From Apoda limacodes (taxonomy: Eukaryota; Arthropoda; Insecta; Lepidoptera; Limacodidae), in NCBI GenBank assembly GCA_946406115.1, contig OX291553.1, forward strand, positions 15,691,001-15,755,000: DNA of 64,000 nt. Direction: 5' to 3'. The notes under the pieces were generated by a model, which ran no database searches, was not told the origin of the DNA, and saw nothing but the letters and a program-made list of their open reading frames with translations. Both the position numbers and the translations under genes were made by a program. Below, piece after piece: positions 11,755 through 23,161 of this stretch; within the stretch, counting starts at the first letter, position 1, and each line of letters opens with the position of its first letter.

Positions 11755-11954
11755 TTAATCACTATTCAAGTTGGTTTTAACAGCAAGTAGCAATCTTTGA
11801 CAAGAATATCCATGAGAACCGATTGCGATACTGAAAATAACTAGACCCAGGATCAAATACCCACTCATTTCCAGCAATAGACGATCACGAAAATTATTTA
11901 GGTCTTCAGGGCTGAACTCCGAGTACGAGAGACGATCTTCGACGGGATCTTCAT
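11755..11954 (-). CDS. Candidate last exon of an unrecognised membrane protein
   Basis: After an acceptor-like ATTTTAATAG the minus strand is open for 65 codons to TAA (11755-11757). Two bases at the start complete a codon from an upstream exon. The residues read EDPVEDRLSYSEFSPEDL (acidic), then FRDRLLLEMSG, a membrane segment YLILGLVIFSIAIG, and a short tail ending KTNLNSD. The order of acidic segment, helix and short tail, together with non-AT-biased codons, makes this one of the more convincing unassigned exons here. The upstream exon should lie at higher coordinates and was not found; the stretch just upstream is repeat. No family recognised. Confidence 0.45.
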
Positions 11955-12034
11955 CTATTAAAATTATCGTAATACTCGTAATGTTTAGGTAAACAACTTA
12001 GTTAGTCATTCAACTAGGAACTAATACCTTCTAG

Positions 12035-12300
12035 GTGCGTCTAGGGTCCATCACAACCCTGTTAAATTTTTACTCTCAATTGTTTATTATTTATAAGGTA
12101 GTCCGTCATAATAACACAGTACCTGGAAAACCGAGCTTTACTGGTTTGTACAACAACGCCATCTATTGTCAAATAGTAAAAATAATAGTAAGCGCCAAAA
12201 GATGTGAGGAAAAGTCATATTTTTCAGTTTATCATTGTCTGAAAACACAAATAAAACGACGTTTTCTAAAAATCAAAGCTATACTATACCCAAGTAACAT
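12035..12300 (+). repeat. Dispersed repeat, second copy at 62237-62520
   Basis: Shares TACCTGGA...ACAACGCCATCTATTG...GTAAAAATAATAGTA...TTTTCTAAAAATCAAA with 62237-62420. The 3' part of the 62-kb copy also matches 17735-17815 inverted. The 89-codon open frame here (12035-12304) is a by-product of the repeat. Confidence 0.7.
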
Positions 12301-13469
12301 TTGAGATTCTAAAATCGTTTTGAGCAGGTTCTAGAACCTTTCCAGAACGGCGCAAAGTTCTTGGTTAATACTTACAAAAACGTTAAAATAACCTAATTAT
12401 TAGGTCTGTAAACTAAAAGGGCCCGACCTACAGAGCTTCCATGTAACGTTTTGGCTTTTTTTTCAGGAGCTCACGGTATATCCCAAAACCTCAATTTAAC
12501 CTTCTTAGAACCTGCAAACATCTAAATAAGAACCATTATGCAAGCCTTCAACTAGCCCGGATTTAGCTTTGAAATAATCTTGTTGTACACCAGACTACCT
12601 AGATTATTTCAATCCTTAGAAAAAGTTTATTAGGATTTATTAGGATTGCGAAAGTACAAATCAGGTGCTCTTAGACTGGATGGAGTTATTTTTAGGTTTT
12701 ATCAAAACTTGTTTTTGTATACGATTTTAAAATGTCTTGAAAATGAGTTGAAAATTGAAGATGAATGAAGATGGCGATTTAATATTTTATACACAATTAG
12801 TTAGAGATCGATAAAACCAGTCATCTGTGTCAGATACATTGCGACTGTTAATTTACTGATGAAATAGGCCAAGATATGTCTGTAAAAATCTCGGGCCCTC
12901 TGAAATACATTTTCGAACATGATTTAGGTACCCATTTAAACCATTCATATTATTTGTAAATTATGTGCGAAAAAAATTAATCGCATGGAACTATTTTCCA
13001 AGTTTGAATGAGTAACACCAGAAGTTAATTCAAGCCTTATTTTAATTGGGAATTTAAAAAAAAAAATCCATTTACCAAAAAATGGCTTAGTTTGTTCGGA
13101 ACCTAAAAGTTTGGAGATAAACTAATTTATAACAAAGAAGCCCTTGGACTATGTCCTTTTGGACTTGAAAATACGTAACAGGGCTTTCTACATGCTAAAC
13201 CACGGATTACTGGTATACTTAAGGGTTAAATTAGGCGTTTCTGGTTAGAGCCCAGTCTAATTAGTTATTATTATATAATCAAATTGGTTCTGGCTGAGGC
13301 CTTTTAGCTATCAATAAGCCAAATTTTTTAGTCATAGCACTTTTTTGCAGCCCATTTGCGTGCTTTTTAGAACCGGTGAGACTAGTTAAAAAATTGTGAC
13401 GGAACTAATATGGTGCATACATTTAGGATTTAGCAGCAAAATCTATCACAAGATTACATCAATGCAAAG
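12301..13469. other. Non-coding, probably old transposon DNA
   Basis: No open frame with recognisable content. AT-rich unique-looking sequence up to the LINE that starts near 13470. Confidence 0.5.
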
Positions 13470-15821
13470 GTGGCTCCTCCCTCAGTCTAAACATCTGAAT
13501 TGAGGAGTCTCGTTCGGACTCAAGTGTCATGCTCACAACCCGATCCTTCTGGGCCAACTAATTGACGTCGTGTGTGGCACTATAAGTCGGCAGACTGGGA
13601 TGGATTGCGAGAATTTTACGCATCGTACCCGTGGAGGCAGATCTGCTTTAACTCAGAAGCTCCTGACGTCTGCGCAGCCGCAGTCACTGACACAATCCTT
13701 GCTGGTATGGAATGCTATATTCCTAACCCGCGAGTAGCTGCCGGAGTCAAAAAACGACCGTGGTTTAATAGGTCTTGCAGAAAAGCTAAAATTCTTAAGC
13801 AAAATGCATATGAGGCTTGCCCCACGGCTCGTAATAATAAGGATCCGAATATTTCTGAGTTAAAACGCAAATTAAATGCTGCCTCGAGGTTCAGTAAGAA
13901 AGCAACTGCCAGAGCAAAATTCCAATTCATCGGCAAAATAGGTGGGCGACTTGCGAGCTATCCTTCTGGGAGTCGTGCTTTCTGGTCGCTTGCAAAAGCT
14001 GCCGAAGGTAACTTTTGCCAGTCGTCGTTACCACCACTGCGAAAGACCGACGGTGACTTGGCCTATAGTGCTAAAGAGAAAGCCGATCTCTTGGGCAGTC
14101 TCTTTGCCTCGAACTCGAACATGAACGATGAAGGCGCTGTACCACCTACTATACCGTGGTGCGGTAAGACCATGCCGGAAATCTCCATAACGCAGCGGGA
14201 GGTCCGGCGGGCGTTGCTTTTTCTAGACGTTCATAAGTCAAGTGGGCCAGACGGTATACGAGCAGTGGTGCTTAAGCAGTGTGCTCCTGAGTCATGTCCT
14301 GTACTCACGCGCCTCTTCGCGCTTTCCTACCACACTAGGCAATTTCCGTCTTCATGGAAGACTGCGATTGTGCACCCGAGCCCAAAAAGGGCGATAGATC
14401 AGATCCATCGAATTACAGGCCTATCGCTACCTCTCTCCTCTCTAAGGTGTTGGAGCGTGTGATCAACACACAGCTTCTAAGATACCTAGAAGTACACGAT
14501 CTGGTCAGTGACCGTCAATATGGCTTTCGCCACGGTCGCTCGACTGGTGACCTTCTAGTGTATCTCACACACCGATGGGCACTAGCCATTGAGAGTCAGG
14601 GGGAGGCATTGGCATGTAGCCTGGACATAGCGAAGGCGTTCGATCGGGTCTGGCACCGGGGTCTTCTATCGAAGTTGCGATCTTACGGAGTGCCCGAGGG
14701 TTTGTGCAAATGGGTGGCTAGCTTTTTGTCCTGCAGACGCATACGAATCGTAGTTGACGGTAGTTGCTCTGATAGCATAGACATTAATGCTGGTGTCCCG
14801 CAAGGCTCTGTGCTGTCTCCTACGCTGTTTCTACTGCACATCAATTATATGTTGGAGATCAACAACATACATTGCTATGCAGATGACAGTACTGGAGACG
14901 CTTATTACACGGGCCGTGCAAGCACCCGTTCCGTTGTGGAGGAAAACCGCGGAGAACTTGTGTCTCAAATCGAGACCACACTGTCCCTCTCTGACTGGGG
15001 ATGGGTAAACTTGGTTCGATTCAACCCTACAAAGACACAAGTGTGCGCGTTCACCGCTAAGAAAACTCCATTCACTGTAGTCCCACAATTCCAGAACACT
15101 CCCCTCTCCATCTCCAAGAGCATTGGGATCCTTGGTGTCGACATCTCCAGCGATGTTCAGTTCCGAGATCATTTACAAGATAAGGTGAAGCTGGCGTCCA
15201 AAAAACTGGGTGTACTCAACAGAGCGAAGTAGTACTTCACGTCGGGGCAAAGGTTGTTATTTTACAAGTCGCAAGTTCGGCCCAATATGGAGTACTGCTG
15301 CCATCTCTGGGCAGGTGCACCCGGATACCAGCTTGGCCCTTTTGACTCGGTTCATCGACGGGCTGTGAGAATTGTCGACGATTCTAAACTCACTTGCGGT
15401 ATCGGGCCCTTAAGTCTGAGGAGAGACTTTGCCTCACTGTGTGTGTTCTACCGCTTGTACAAGGGGTTGTGTTCTGAGGAATTGTTCGAAATGATGCCAA
15501 CGGCTACTTTCTACCATCGCACCGCTCGCCATCGGCAGGGAATTCATTCTCACACTTTAGAACCTAAATGGTCGCGTACAGTGCGGTTTCAGAGAAACTT
15601 CCTCCCGCGAACGCTTAAGTTGTGGTATGAGCTCCCTGCCAAGGTTTTCTACAAGGACTACAGTATGAAGTTCTTCAAGAAAGAAGTTATTAGATTTCTG
15701 AAGGGTCGGCAACGCGCAAGTGATACCCCTGGTGTTGCAAGCGTCCATAAGCTACGGTGACCGCTTACCATCAGGCGGACCGTAAGCTTGTTTGCCACCT
15801 TAGTGGTATAAAAAAAAAAAA
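13470..15821 (+). mobile_element. 5'-truncated LINE (CR1/Jockey group) with intact 3' end
   Basis: Begins within the C-terminal end of the endonuclease and continues through a full reverse transcriptase to a 3' end reading ACCGCTTACCATCAGGCGG ... CCACCTTAGTGGTAT and an A tail at 15811-15821. Parts of the same family occur at 16782-16853 (inverted 3' end) and 25108-25265 (internal fragment), so it is a repeated family here. It lies between the two aquaporins. Confidence 0.92.
13572..15760 (+). pseudogene. LINE endonuclease/reverse transcriptase, one frameshift and one internal stop
   Basis: The reading starts in VWHYKSADWDGLREF (no true start codon; a TGA lies three codons upstream). It moves to another frame near 14375, where WKTAIVHP should continue as PKKGDRSDPSNYRPIA, so a single-base loss is likely. 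The new frame carries the RT core: SLDIAKAFDRVW, AGVPQGSVLSP and YADDS, where the catalytic Asp pair is kept. One TAG at 15230-15232 interrupts AK-YFT, probably from CAG. The remainder, VRPNMEYCCHLWAG to HKLR, is intact. Only two lesions in about 2.2 kb make this much younger than the LINE at position 1. Confidence 0.9.
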
Positions 15822-15848
15822 GCCTGGATCTCGTAAAGAAATGAATGA

Positions 15849-16348
15849 ATGTTTTTCAAAATTGGGTATCATTTAGAAGTAATTGTATATAGGATCTACT
15901 ATAAAAAATTGGGTTTTGTAGTGTTGAAACTCAAGAAAATACAATACTTTTGTATGGCGCCTCAATCTATATACCAGAGGATGAATTTCCATGAATGTGA
16001 TCGGTCAAAAACCAAAACCGAAGACACCGGACAGTTACCTTGTATTTGCAAACAATTGATATATAAATTCACTACAGTTAACATATGCATTTGTAGGGGT
16101 ATGGGTGGGTACTAGGGTGTGATTGGCCCTTAAAAATCTTAAGTGGTTCCTCAGTCCATACGTACATTAACATAGGTAAATACCTCTTTGATGATTCTCT
16201 CAGTATTGTTTTTTTATTTTCCATTTACAATTACCACTGCTGACCATCTTGCGCCAGAACATCCCGTATATTTTGATCGATAAAACAAGTTCTGATTAGG
16301 CCCAAGCTAAGCCCACAAGTTTGCAAATTGGTGTGACAAAAGTACAAA
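15849..16348. other. Intergenic, no supported gene
   Basis: An 88-codon open frame at 15849-16115 has no recognisable motif and is not called. Confidence 0.5.
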
Positions 16349-16690
16349 AATCGGCCAAGTGCGAGTCGGACTCGCGCACCAAGGGCAAAAAAATCACGTT
16401 TGTTGTATAGGAGCCCCCCTTAAATATCTGTTTTATTTTAAGAATGTTATTATTTTATTTTTCTATTATTATTCATCGTTCATTTTCTTATATTTTATAC
16501 CTGTTTTACAGATGTACCTACTTCATATAAGTAACTTTTCATGGAATTTGTACGAAAATTTCACTTTTCCAAGTACATTTTATAACTGGGTCGACTAATT
16601 ACCTTATATATAGTAGGTACTAAGCGTCTTTAAGGGCTAACCCACGGATAGACATACGGCCACAGCAAAACTTTAGGCGTTTCATGTTGA
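16349..16690. repeat. Composite of dispersed repeats (GGCCAAGTGCGAGTCGG type)
   Basis: 16349-16435 shares AATCGGCCAAG...GAGTCGGACTCGCGCAC and TTTGTTGTATRGGAGCCCCCCTTAAATAT with 21262-21375. 16480-16605 is the reverse complement of 4028-4150. Confidence 0.8.
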
Positions 16691-16781
16691 TTATGGAACC
16701 TTAAAAAAACAGGTAAATTATCAGCTACCTGCTAAGATTATATTTCATTATATGATCAGGTCGGTTTGTAGAATGCATTTT

Positions 16782-16853
16782 ACCACTAAGGTGGCAAACA
16801 AGCTAACGGTGTGCCTGATGGTAAGCGGTCACTGCAGCCTATGGACGTTTGCA
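16782..16853 (-). mobile_element. 3' end of the 13470-15821 LINE family, inverted fragment
   Basis: Reads ACCACTAAGGTGGCAAACAA then GCCTGATGGTAAGCGGTC, the reverse complement of 15755-15810 with small changes. A dead, strongly 5'-truncated insertion. Confidence 0.88.
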
Positions 16854-16859
16854 AAACCA

Positions 16860-18355
16860 GGGCCATTATTTTAAAAACCTAATAACTTCTTTCTTTTTTG
16901 AAAAACCCTATACTGTAGTCATTAGGGAAAACCTTGACAAGGAGCTAATACCTCATCCTACATAAGCGTTTGTGAGAGGACAATACGCGACCGTTTAGGT
17001 TCTAAAATATGAGGATAAATAACAGTTTTACGCGTATATAAGAACGTTCAGTATTTCATCTAGACCATTTGTAAAATAATGAAAAACATACTTTTAGAAG
17101 AATTAGTATGAAATGCCTGTTACTTAAAGACTAGCAAACTTAATTAAATATCGCTGCAGGAGATAAAACAAACTTAATGTTATCTTTTGACCTACAATGT
17201 AATATATTAAATCCTTACGTCTGTCTTTATAAAAATAAATTAGCATTAATTAGGTATCATTATTTTCATTTCAAGCTGTGTTGTATTTACTTAGAGGGTC
17301 CTATTGCCTAAGCCTCTGTTAATGTACAACCTTTGATGGGCCCAGGCTTTTGACCCTTTTAAAATATTACCCGGGTACCCATAACCTATTGTGCTGTGTA
17401 CGGTTGTATAGGTAGATGTTAAAAATGCATTAAAGATTCATAGGTGACTGTATTCCTCAGACGTATCTTTTACGAGTTAAAAATATAAAAAATGTTATGT
17501 GCCTTTGTGTCTAATTTTTATTTATGGATTATTAAAAATCTGAAAAAAAATGCAATAATTATATAAATTTTCGAAAATTTATTTAAATAAAATCATATGT
17601 TTAAAACCCAAAATTTATGCCTGTGCATAAATCGTACTTGATGGTTTTTTAGGTTTCTTTACCCAAAGTAACGGGACCCTATTACTAAGCCTTCGCTGTC
17701 TGTCCGTCCGTTCGACCTTAAAAGAAGAAAAGTTTAAAAAAAGCAATTCTTGTATATATATAAAATCTGAATCTCTGAAACGGCTCCAACGATTTGCATG
17801 AAATTTCATAAAATAATTGAATTGCGACCTTTTAGTTCGAAATTAAAACGACATGTTTCACTGTTTTGGAAAGTCATCCTTTAGGCGTTGAAAAAGGTAT
17901 AGAAATCCGTTTACCTTCCTTACTGTAGCCATTTTAATTGACATATATATTTTCAATTGCAAATAAAAAACGACATGTTTCAGCATTCGCAATTCATCCC
18001 CAAGAAGGTAAAATAGGGATAAAGAGATTGTGTTGGATTTTATTACGAGATATAGTTAACATTTTAAATACATTTTAAATTTTAAATTAAATTTCGCTAG
18101 TAACACTGCGAGTAACTAGCTAGTAATAAATATAACGAGGTATTGATAATAAATCACGTGTTATTTTAATTATTACTATACCTATTAAGAGCTAAACAAT
18201 GAACGAAGTGGTTCAGGCATTTACAAACCCTGATTGCTAATTCTAAATTCATTAATTCATACGTACTTGCCAAACTACTTCCATACGTAATACCTATCAA
18301 ATCACGACAGAGCGTCTACAACTTTGTGTAGTACCACACGTAGATAAAACATGTT
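16860..18355. other. Intergenic, upstream of aquaporin 2
   Basis: AT-rich with no supported gene. 17650-17715 has the CCCTATTACTAAGCC...CTGTCCGTCCG piece of the common repeat, and 17735-17815 is an inverted piece of the 62237 repeat (TCTGAATCTCTGAAACGGCT). Confidence 0.55.
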
Positions 18356-18379
18356 TATATATATCTTATATCTTTCAGT
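18356..18379 (+). promoter_or_regulatory. Possible TATA/initiator pair for aquaporin 2
   Basis: TATATATAT (18356-18364) precedes TCAGT (18375-18379), an arthropod initiator-like motif, about 170 bp before the start codon. Spacing is shorter than usual. A pyrimidine tract ending ACTGTAG at 18546, two bases before the start codon, also looks like a splice acceptor, so a 5'-UTR intron may be present. Confidence 0.25.
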
Positions 18380-18548
18380 TAATACACAGTTACAAGCAAA
18401 CTGAAGCAGTATTTAACTACAGTTTCGTGTAATAAAATATATAGGAAATAAGGAGGGTATGGTACATTGTTACTTAAATGTGAAGTTTAAATTCATTGAA
18501 GTAATAAACTAAATGTGATTGTGTTTTTAACTGTTTTAACTGTAGCTA

Positions 18549-19334
18549 ATGATGACAGTTACACTCACGCCTACAATAGTAAGTGTTATTGAAACTGGTG
18601 CTAGTAAAATACTTAAAGAACAATCATGTAAACGCACTATGCAAGAGTTTTTGAAATGGAAAGAAATACTGACGGAGCTTATATCTACAGCATTGTTAAT
18701 GCTACTGGGTTGCATGGCATGTGTCCCAATTGATGGACTTGTACATCAGACACCTTTATATGCTCCGCTAGGATTTGGCCTGATTGTCCTTTTTAATGTA
18801 CATACTTTTGGACATATATCTGGAGCACACATGAATCCTGTAGTGACAGTTGTTGCTTACTTTCGAGGATTCATTTCTTTTGGACTTGGCTTGGCATACA
18901 TTGCGGCTCAACATGTGGGAGCTATTTTGGGTTATGGCATATTGCTTGCAGTTTCTCCTGTGGATGTGGTAAAGTCAGGAATATGCGTCACACAACCTCA
19001 TAAGGATCATAATGTGTATCAAGCTGTAGGTGTTGAGATAGCTTTGACCGGAGCTCTTTGTCTTGCCTGTTGTTCAGCCTGGGACTCAGTAAACAAGCAC
19101 CATCAAGATTCGATGCCTTTAAAATTTGGTCTGATTGTTTGTAGTTTATCTATAGCTGGTGGACCCCTGACCGGAGCTAGTATGAATCCAGCCCGATCGT
19201 TGGCTCCAGCTTTGTGGACTAAGATTTGGACTTACCAGTGGGTATATTGGGTTGGGCCATTTCTAGGTTGTGCTTTGGCTTTAATAATTTATTGGCTAAT
19301 TTCTACGCACACCGATCAGAATAAGGGTGAATAA
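18549..19334 (+). CDS. Aquaporin, entomoglyceroporin type (intronless), paralogue 2 with NPV first box
   Basis: A second six-helix MIP channel, 261 residues from the first ATG or 260 from the next (18552); the latter aligns gaplessly with paralogue 1 and may be the true start. I count 144 of 260 identities by hand. Numbered from that second Met, the filter is Phe75, Ser200, Ala209, Arg215, again the Eglp pattern with Ser instead of His. The second box is canonical (N212-P213-A214, in GASMNPARS), but the first reads N95-P96-V97 (SGAHMNPVVT). Val for Ala at that site is seen in some solute-transporting MIPs and could alter selectivity or gating. The frame is clean and has no intron. Same orientation as paralogue 1, so a tandem duplication later separated by a LINE is likely, though divergence shows it is old. 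Confidence 0.93.
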   Translation: MMTVTLTPTIVSVIETGASKILKEQSCKRTMQEFLKWKEILTELISTALLMLLGCMACVPIDGLVHQTPLYAPLGFGLIVLFNVHTFGHISGAHMNPVVTVVAYFRGFISFGLGLAYIAAQHVGAILGYGILLAVSPVDVVKSGICVTQPHKDHNVYQAVGVEIALTGALCLACCSAWDSVNKHHQDSMPLKFGLIVCSLSIAGGPLTGASMNPARSLAPALWTKIWTYQWVYWVGPFLGCALALIIYWLISTHTDQNKGE

Positions 19335-19338
19335 TTTA

Positions 19339-19344
19339 AATAAA
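19339..19344 (+). terminator. Possible polyadenylation signal of aquaporin 2
   Basis: AATAAA five bases after the stop codon; another AATAAA lies at 19636-19641 beyond a MITE. If the first is used, the 3' UTR is very short. Confidence 0.4.
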
Positions 19345-19468
19345 ATCTTTGTCAAATATTTTAATTCGAGAAATGTTTGGAAATTAGAATTTAATGTATG
19401 TAGTTACTACATCTCGAGATTCCATTCCCTATTTTATATGATAAATTAGAAAAATAGTTAAAAGTTAC

Positions 19469-19591
19469 AGTGCAACAAACTTTTCTGGCCTTCTGATCTT
19501 GGGTATTTGGTCGCTAGTGTTGCTGTAAGTTCACACCATTTCGACTGTAGTTTTGATTTTTGACCACCGTGTCAGAAAAGTTTGTTGCACT
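19469..19591 (+). mobile_element. Short MITE, family with GCAACAAACTTTTCTGRCC termini
   Basis: 123 bp bounded by AGTGCAACAAACTTTTCTG and its inverted copy CAGAAAAGTTTGTTGCACT. The interior has TTGGTCGCTAGTGTTGC and ACTGTAGTTTTGATTTTTGA. Related copies at 41744-41858 and 56315-56441. No coding capacity. Confidence 0.9.
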
Positions 19592-19629
19592 ACGTATTTT
19601 GTATTTGAGAGGCATCGTTATAATAAGAA

Positions 19630-19815
19630 AATAATAATAAATAAATATATTTTTGAAATCACACACAGAGCGCTATCTGATCAGCCCTGAGGAAAGCTTG
19701 TAGGTACTATAGTTACTTTTTTTGAAAAGACAATTTTTTATCACATAAATATTCGGGGATAGAACCCACACTTCTCGGTCCGGCAGGCAGCCACTGCTTA
19801 CAATAGAGGCGAGGC
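19630..19815 (-). mobile_element. tRNA-derived SINE (minus strand), diverged
   Basis: On the minus strand a tRNA-like head (AAGCAGTGGCTGCC; box-B-like GGGTTCTATCCCC) is followed by a tail ending AATATATTTATTTA. The box A is poor, so classification is tentative. Confidence 0.5.
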
Positions 19816-20683
19816 CATTTTAATATCAAGGATGAAGCTAAGTGTTATAGCATAAGACTAATAAACGTTTTACTTACTCATAATATCTTGTATAATTAAA
19901 TTAAATTAAATCTTTTATGATTAACATGAATGAAAGGAGTTTTAGGTGTGAAGCCATAAATACCATAATTGTATATTTAATTAATTTTAACGTATTTTTC
20001 TTAATGCAATTTAAAGTATTAGTTGGTAAGTATACAATTTCATTATCTTTTGCCATTTTTGAAATCTTAGTTTTAATTTCAGCCAATAAATTATCGTATT
20101 AACCCAAACTATATTGTCACTAAATGGTTTGTCTATTTTTCACGTATCCAATAAAGATCGAATAGTTACAAATATAAATGACTAATTTTTATTAAAATTG
20201 TATTTATAAAAAGAGTGTTTTTTTAATTTAATCTAACCTTTCACATTAGAAAATTATTTGATAATCATTAAAAAAATGATTCCTAGTTTCCAAAACATGA
20301 TAAAAAATTAAAAAAAAACGCGGAGTTTGAGCATTGTGTAAAGAATACCCTTAAGAAGGCTATATTCTACGACTATTAACTATTTTTTGGAATTTACATG
20401 GTAAATTCACTTTTATGATAATGATACCTAAGTAAAATGTAGTTTTTTAGTTGATAAAAGTGGCTTTCTTAGGTATTGACTCTTAATAAAGGTATATTGT
20501 CACGGTTTGTATTCCGTAAAGGGGTTAACTAGCGACTGGAAACACACCCACATCGTAATGTTGGGAACATCCTCTTGTCACCAACCACTTCAGTCCTGCA
20601 TGACAGGCAGTAAGTGTAGCTCGCAACACTGCTTCTGATAGCAGTGTATCTGATTTCTGGTGGCATTATAATTCTGCGAAAGT
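19816..20683. other. Intergenic, AT-rich
   Basis: Two overlapping 61-codon frames on opposite strands (19901-20102) have no recognisable content. 20510-20660 is somewhat GC-richer but not identified. Confidence 0.5.
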
Positions 20684-21261
20684 TCAAATTTTAGCGAATT
20701 TTACCTAGCGATTTAGGCTGTGTGTTGATATGTCATTAAATCAGTCAGTCAGTTTTTCTTTTATATAAACAGTAATACCAGCAGTTTGCAGACTGTCTTA
20801 AATTTTATTCTACTTTTTACTAATATTTAAAAATGGTACCTACATTTTTGTATAAGCAGACAACTAATAAGATTATTCTCGATCGATTTTGAAACCTATA
20901 TCTAAGAGTCCGAGAATTATTATTATCGCTGAATTTAAACATCGTGCTTTTTATTACTCATGCAAGGCACAGACTTTTTCTGAGAAATTGTGCATTTTTA
21001 TTATTTTTCTAAAACATACATACTTTTTTCATAACACTTTAAATATTCTACTATATGGCTTTTGGTTATCATTACTAATTGATAAATAAGTAAAATTATT
21101 TCTGTTTGGTTAGTGTATTTCTCTTAGTTTTAAATCTTTTTTTTATATTATATACTCACTCGTATTTCTAAAGCAATACCAGAGTAACAATTTTCAAAGC
21201 AGTGTCTTTTTGCCGTCTTATTTTTTCCTACTTCTCCGAGAAATTGACGCAAAAAGTGTAT

Positions 21262-21715
21262 AGTAAAAAAATCGGCCAAGTCGAGTCGGACTCGCGCACG
21301 AAGTGTTCTGTACCATTATCTTTAAAAACGGCAAAAAAATCGCGTTTGTTGTATGGGAGCCCCCCTTAAATATTTGTTTTATTTTAATTTAATTATTACA
21401 TTTACTAAATATTCTTTAAATAAGTCTACTTACCTGCTGCCGTTATGACTATAGAGCAAAAACGAGCAAAAAAATCTTTTGTTGTATGGAAGCCCCCTTA
21501 AATATTAATTTTATTCTGTTTTTTAGTATTTTTTGTCATAGCGGCAACAGAAATACATCTTATCTGAAAATTTCAACTGTCTTACTATCACGGTTCATGA
21601 GATACAGCCTGGTGACAGACGGACTGACGGACGGACGGACGGACGGACAGCGGATTATTAGTAATAGGGTCCCGTTTTTTACCCTTTGGGTCGAAACCCT
21701 AAACATTAATACAGC
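21262..21715 (+). repeat. Dispersed repeat GGCCAAG...GTCGGACTCGCGCAC to GGGTCCCGTTTTTTACC
   Basis: Contains two GTTGTATGGRAGCCCC blocks, the GACGGAC tandem (GACG units near 21619-21648) and ATTAGTAATAGGGTCCCG. The start is shared with 16349 and the core with pieces at 2145 and 3592. Widespread in Lepidoptera by my recollection. Confidence 0.8.
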
Positions 21716-21800
21716 CTAATGAGCTGCTATTGATTTAATAAATTATTTATAAAAGATAAAATACATTGCACAAATATGAGAATAATTAAAATAAACCTAT

Positions 21801-21980
21801 ATGTATGTTACGGGTAATGCTTGAAGATTGTGATGCTTAGGTTTACCCGGGTTTACTAAGAATCACCCAAAGTTTTTTGGGTAATGTCCGAAGAACAAAT
21901 GAAATCAATTTTAATTCGGGATTTACCCAGACTGATTTAGGTGTACCCAATGCTGCCTGGGTAATGTTGGGTGTTGTGTC
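21801..21980. repeat. Cluster of ACCCA / TGGGT inverted motifs
   Basis: ACGGGTAATG, TTTACCCGGGTTTAC, CACCCAAAG, TTTTGGGTAATG, TTTACCCAGAC, GTACCCAATG, CTGGGTAATG and TTGGGTG occur within 180 bp on alternating strands. A further TTTTGGGTAC is at 22434. Probably short nested inverted repeats. Confidence 0.5.
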
Positions 21981-22002
21981 AAATATGAGCACGTTGCACA
22001 AA

Positions 22003-22192
22003 GTGTGCGGGAAATTCGCAAACTCATGCACATTGTCACAGTAAAGAATTGAAGGAGCATCAAAAATGTCGAAGAGCCTATGAGCGACTTTAACGGCACG
22101 TTTGGATGTCAACACAATGTAGCTGTACAAACTTTGTCAAATGGTCTTGATAGACCATTATACTAGCTAGCGCAGTGTGCAAACATTTCAGA
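22003..22192 (-). pseudogene. Integrase-core fragment (Gypsy/Ginger type)
   Basis: On the minus strand the first frame reads MVYQDHLTKFVQL, then a frame change, then LTSKRAVKVAHRLFDIF and PSILYCDNVHEFAN. This matches the rve integrase fold around the second catalytic Asp (usual form ...ILQSDNGREF). The Asp is kept; a one-base shift and missing flanks make it dead. Lies within the long-inverted-repeat element. Confidence 0.75.
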
Positions 22193-22741
22193 AGGTCAAA
22201 CCTACAAACCAGTCTCACACATGCGTAAGAGCAGGTATCTTCTTATCGACGCGACGGGTCATAAGTATACTGGAGCAACCAGTTTTCCTATCGTTACACA
22301 AGCAAGTGTAATAGGCAACTGCAAACATATATTTATTTAGGTATATTTTATGAAAATGTTGTATACAACTATATATTCTTTCTGTAGATTTATTATGTTT
22401 ATAAGATGAATGTGCCCAGACAAACCACAAGAGTTTTTTGGGTACTAAGAAAACAAAATTTTATTGGTATTATTATTATATATAATGAAAATAAATAAAT
22501 AAAAAAAATAAACTAATATATGTTTTGGAAAAAGAAGAAAAATGCAAAAACATTCTTGGAAAAATTCTTTGCCTTGCATCAGTCGCAAAAAGCACTGTGG
22601 TTAGTTAGCTTCATCGATAACAATAATTCTCGAACTCTTAGATATAGGTTTTAAAATCGTCCGAGAATAATTTTATTTGTTTTCTGCTTCTACAAAAATT
22701 TAGGTACCATTTTTAAATATCAGTAAAAAGTAGAATAAAAT

Positions 22742-23091
22742 TGGTTCGGCAGCAAGTACCGTACATGCAACTTCTATTGAGAAAAAATCTTTTACAAAAA
22801 AAAAATTACGTCATATTGGATCCGCCATTTTGAATTGTAAAAAACTGATAAAAAATTCGAAATCAGCACCCTCGTAAACCCTTTACTACCCCTCGATACA
22901 TGAAATTTATGTTACGTGCATAAAAAAGTTTTGTTACGGATAAAAAACGAACCGCTGGACCGATTTATTTCAGACTCCTTTCAGATCTAAGTCATGACGA
23001 GGCGTATCGATTGATATGTCATCAGGGCGATTCGGTCCAGTAGGTATTGAGGAATCGAAAGCCAAAATATGTCTACATAGATACATACATA

Positions 23092-23161
<70 letters not shown>

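Noticed and set aside
12000..12034. Upstream exon for the 11755-11954 gene, ending CTAGAAG|GTATTA
   Set aside because: The needed frame hits TAG four codons upstream, and the sequence is part of a dispersed repeat.
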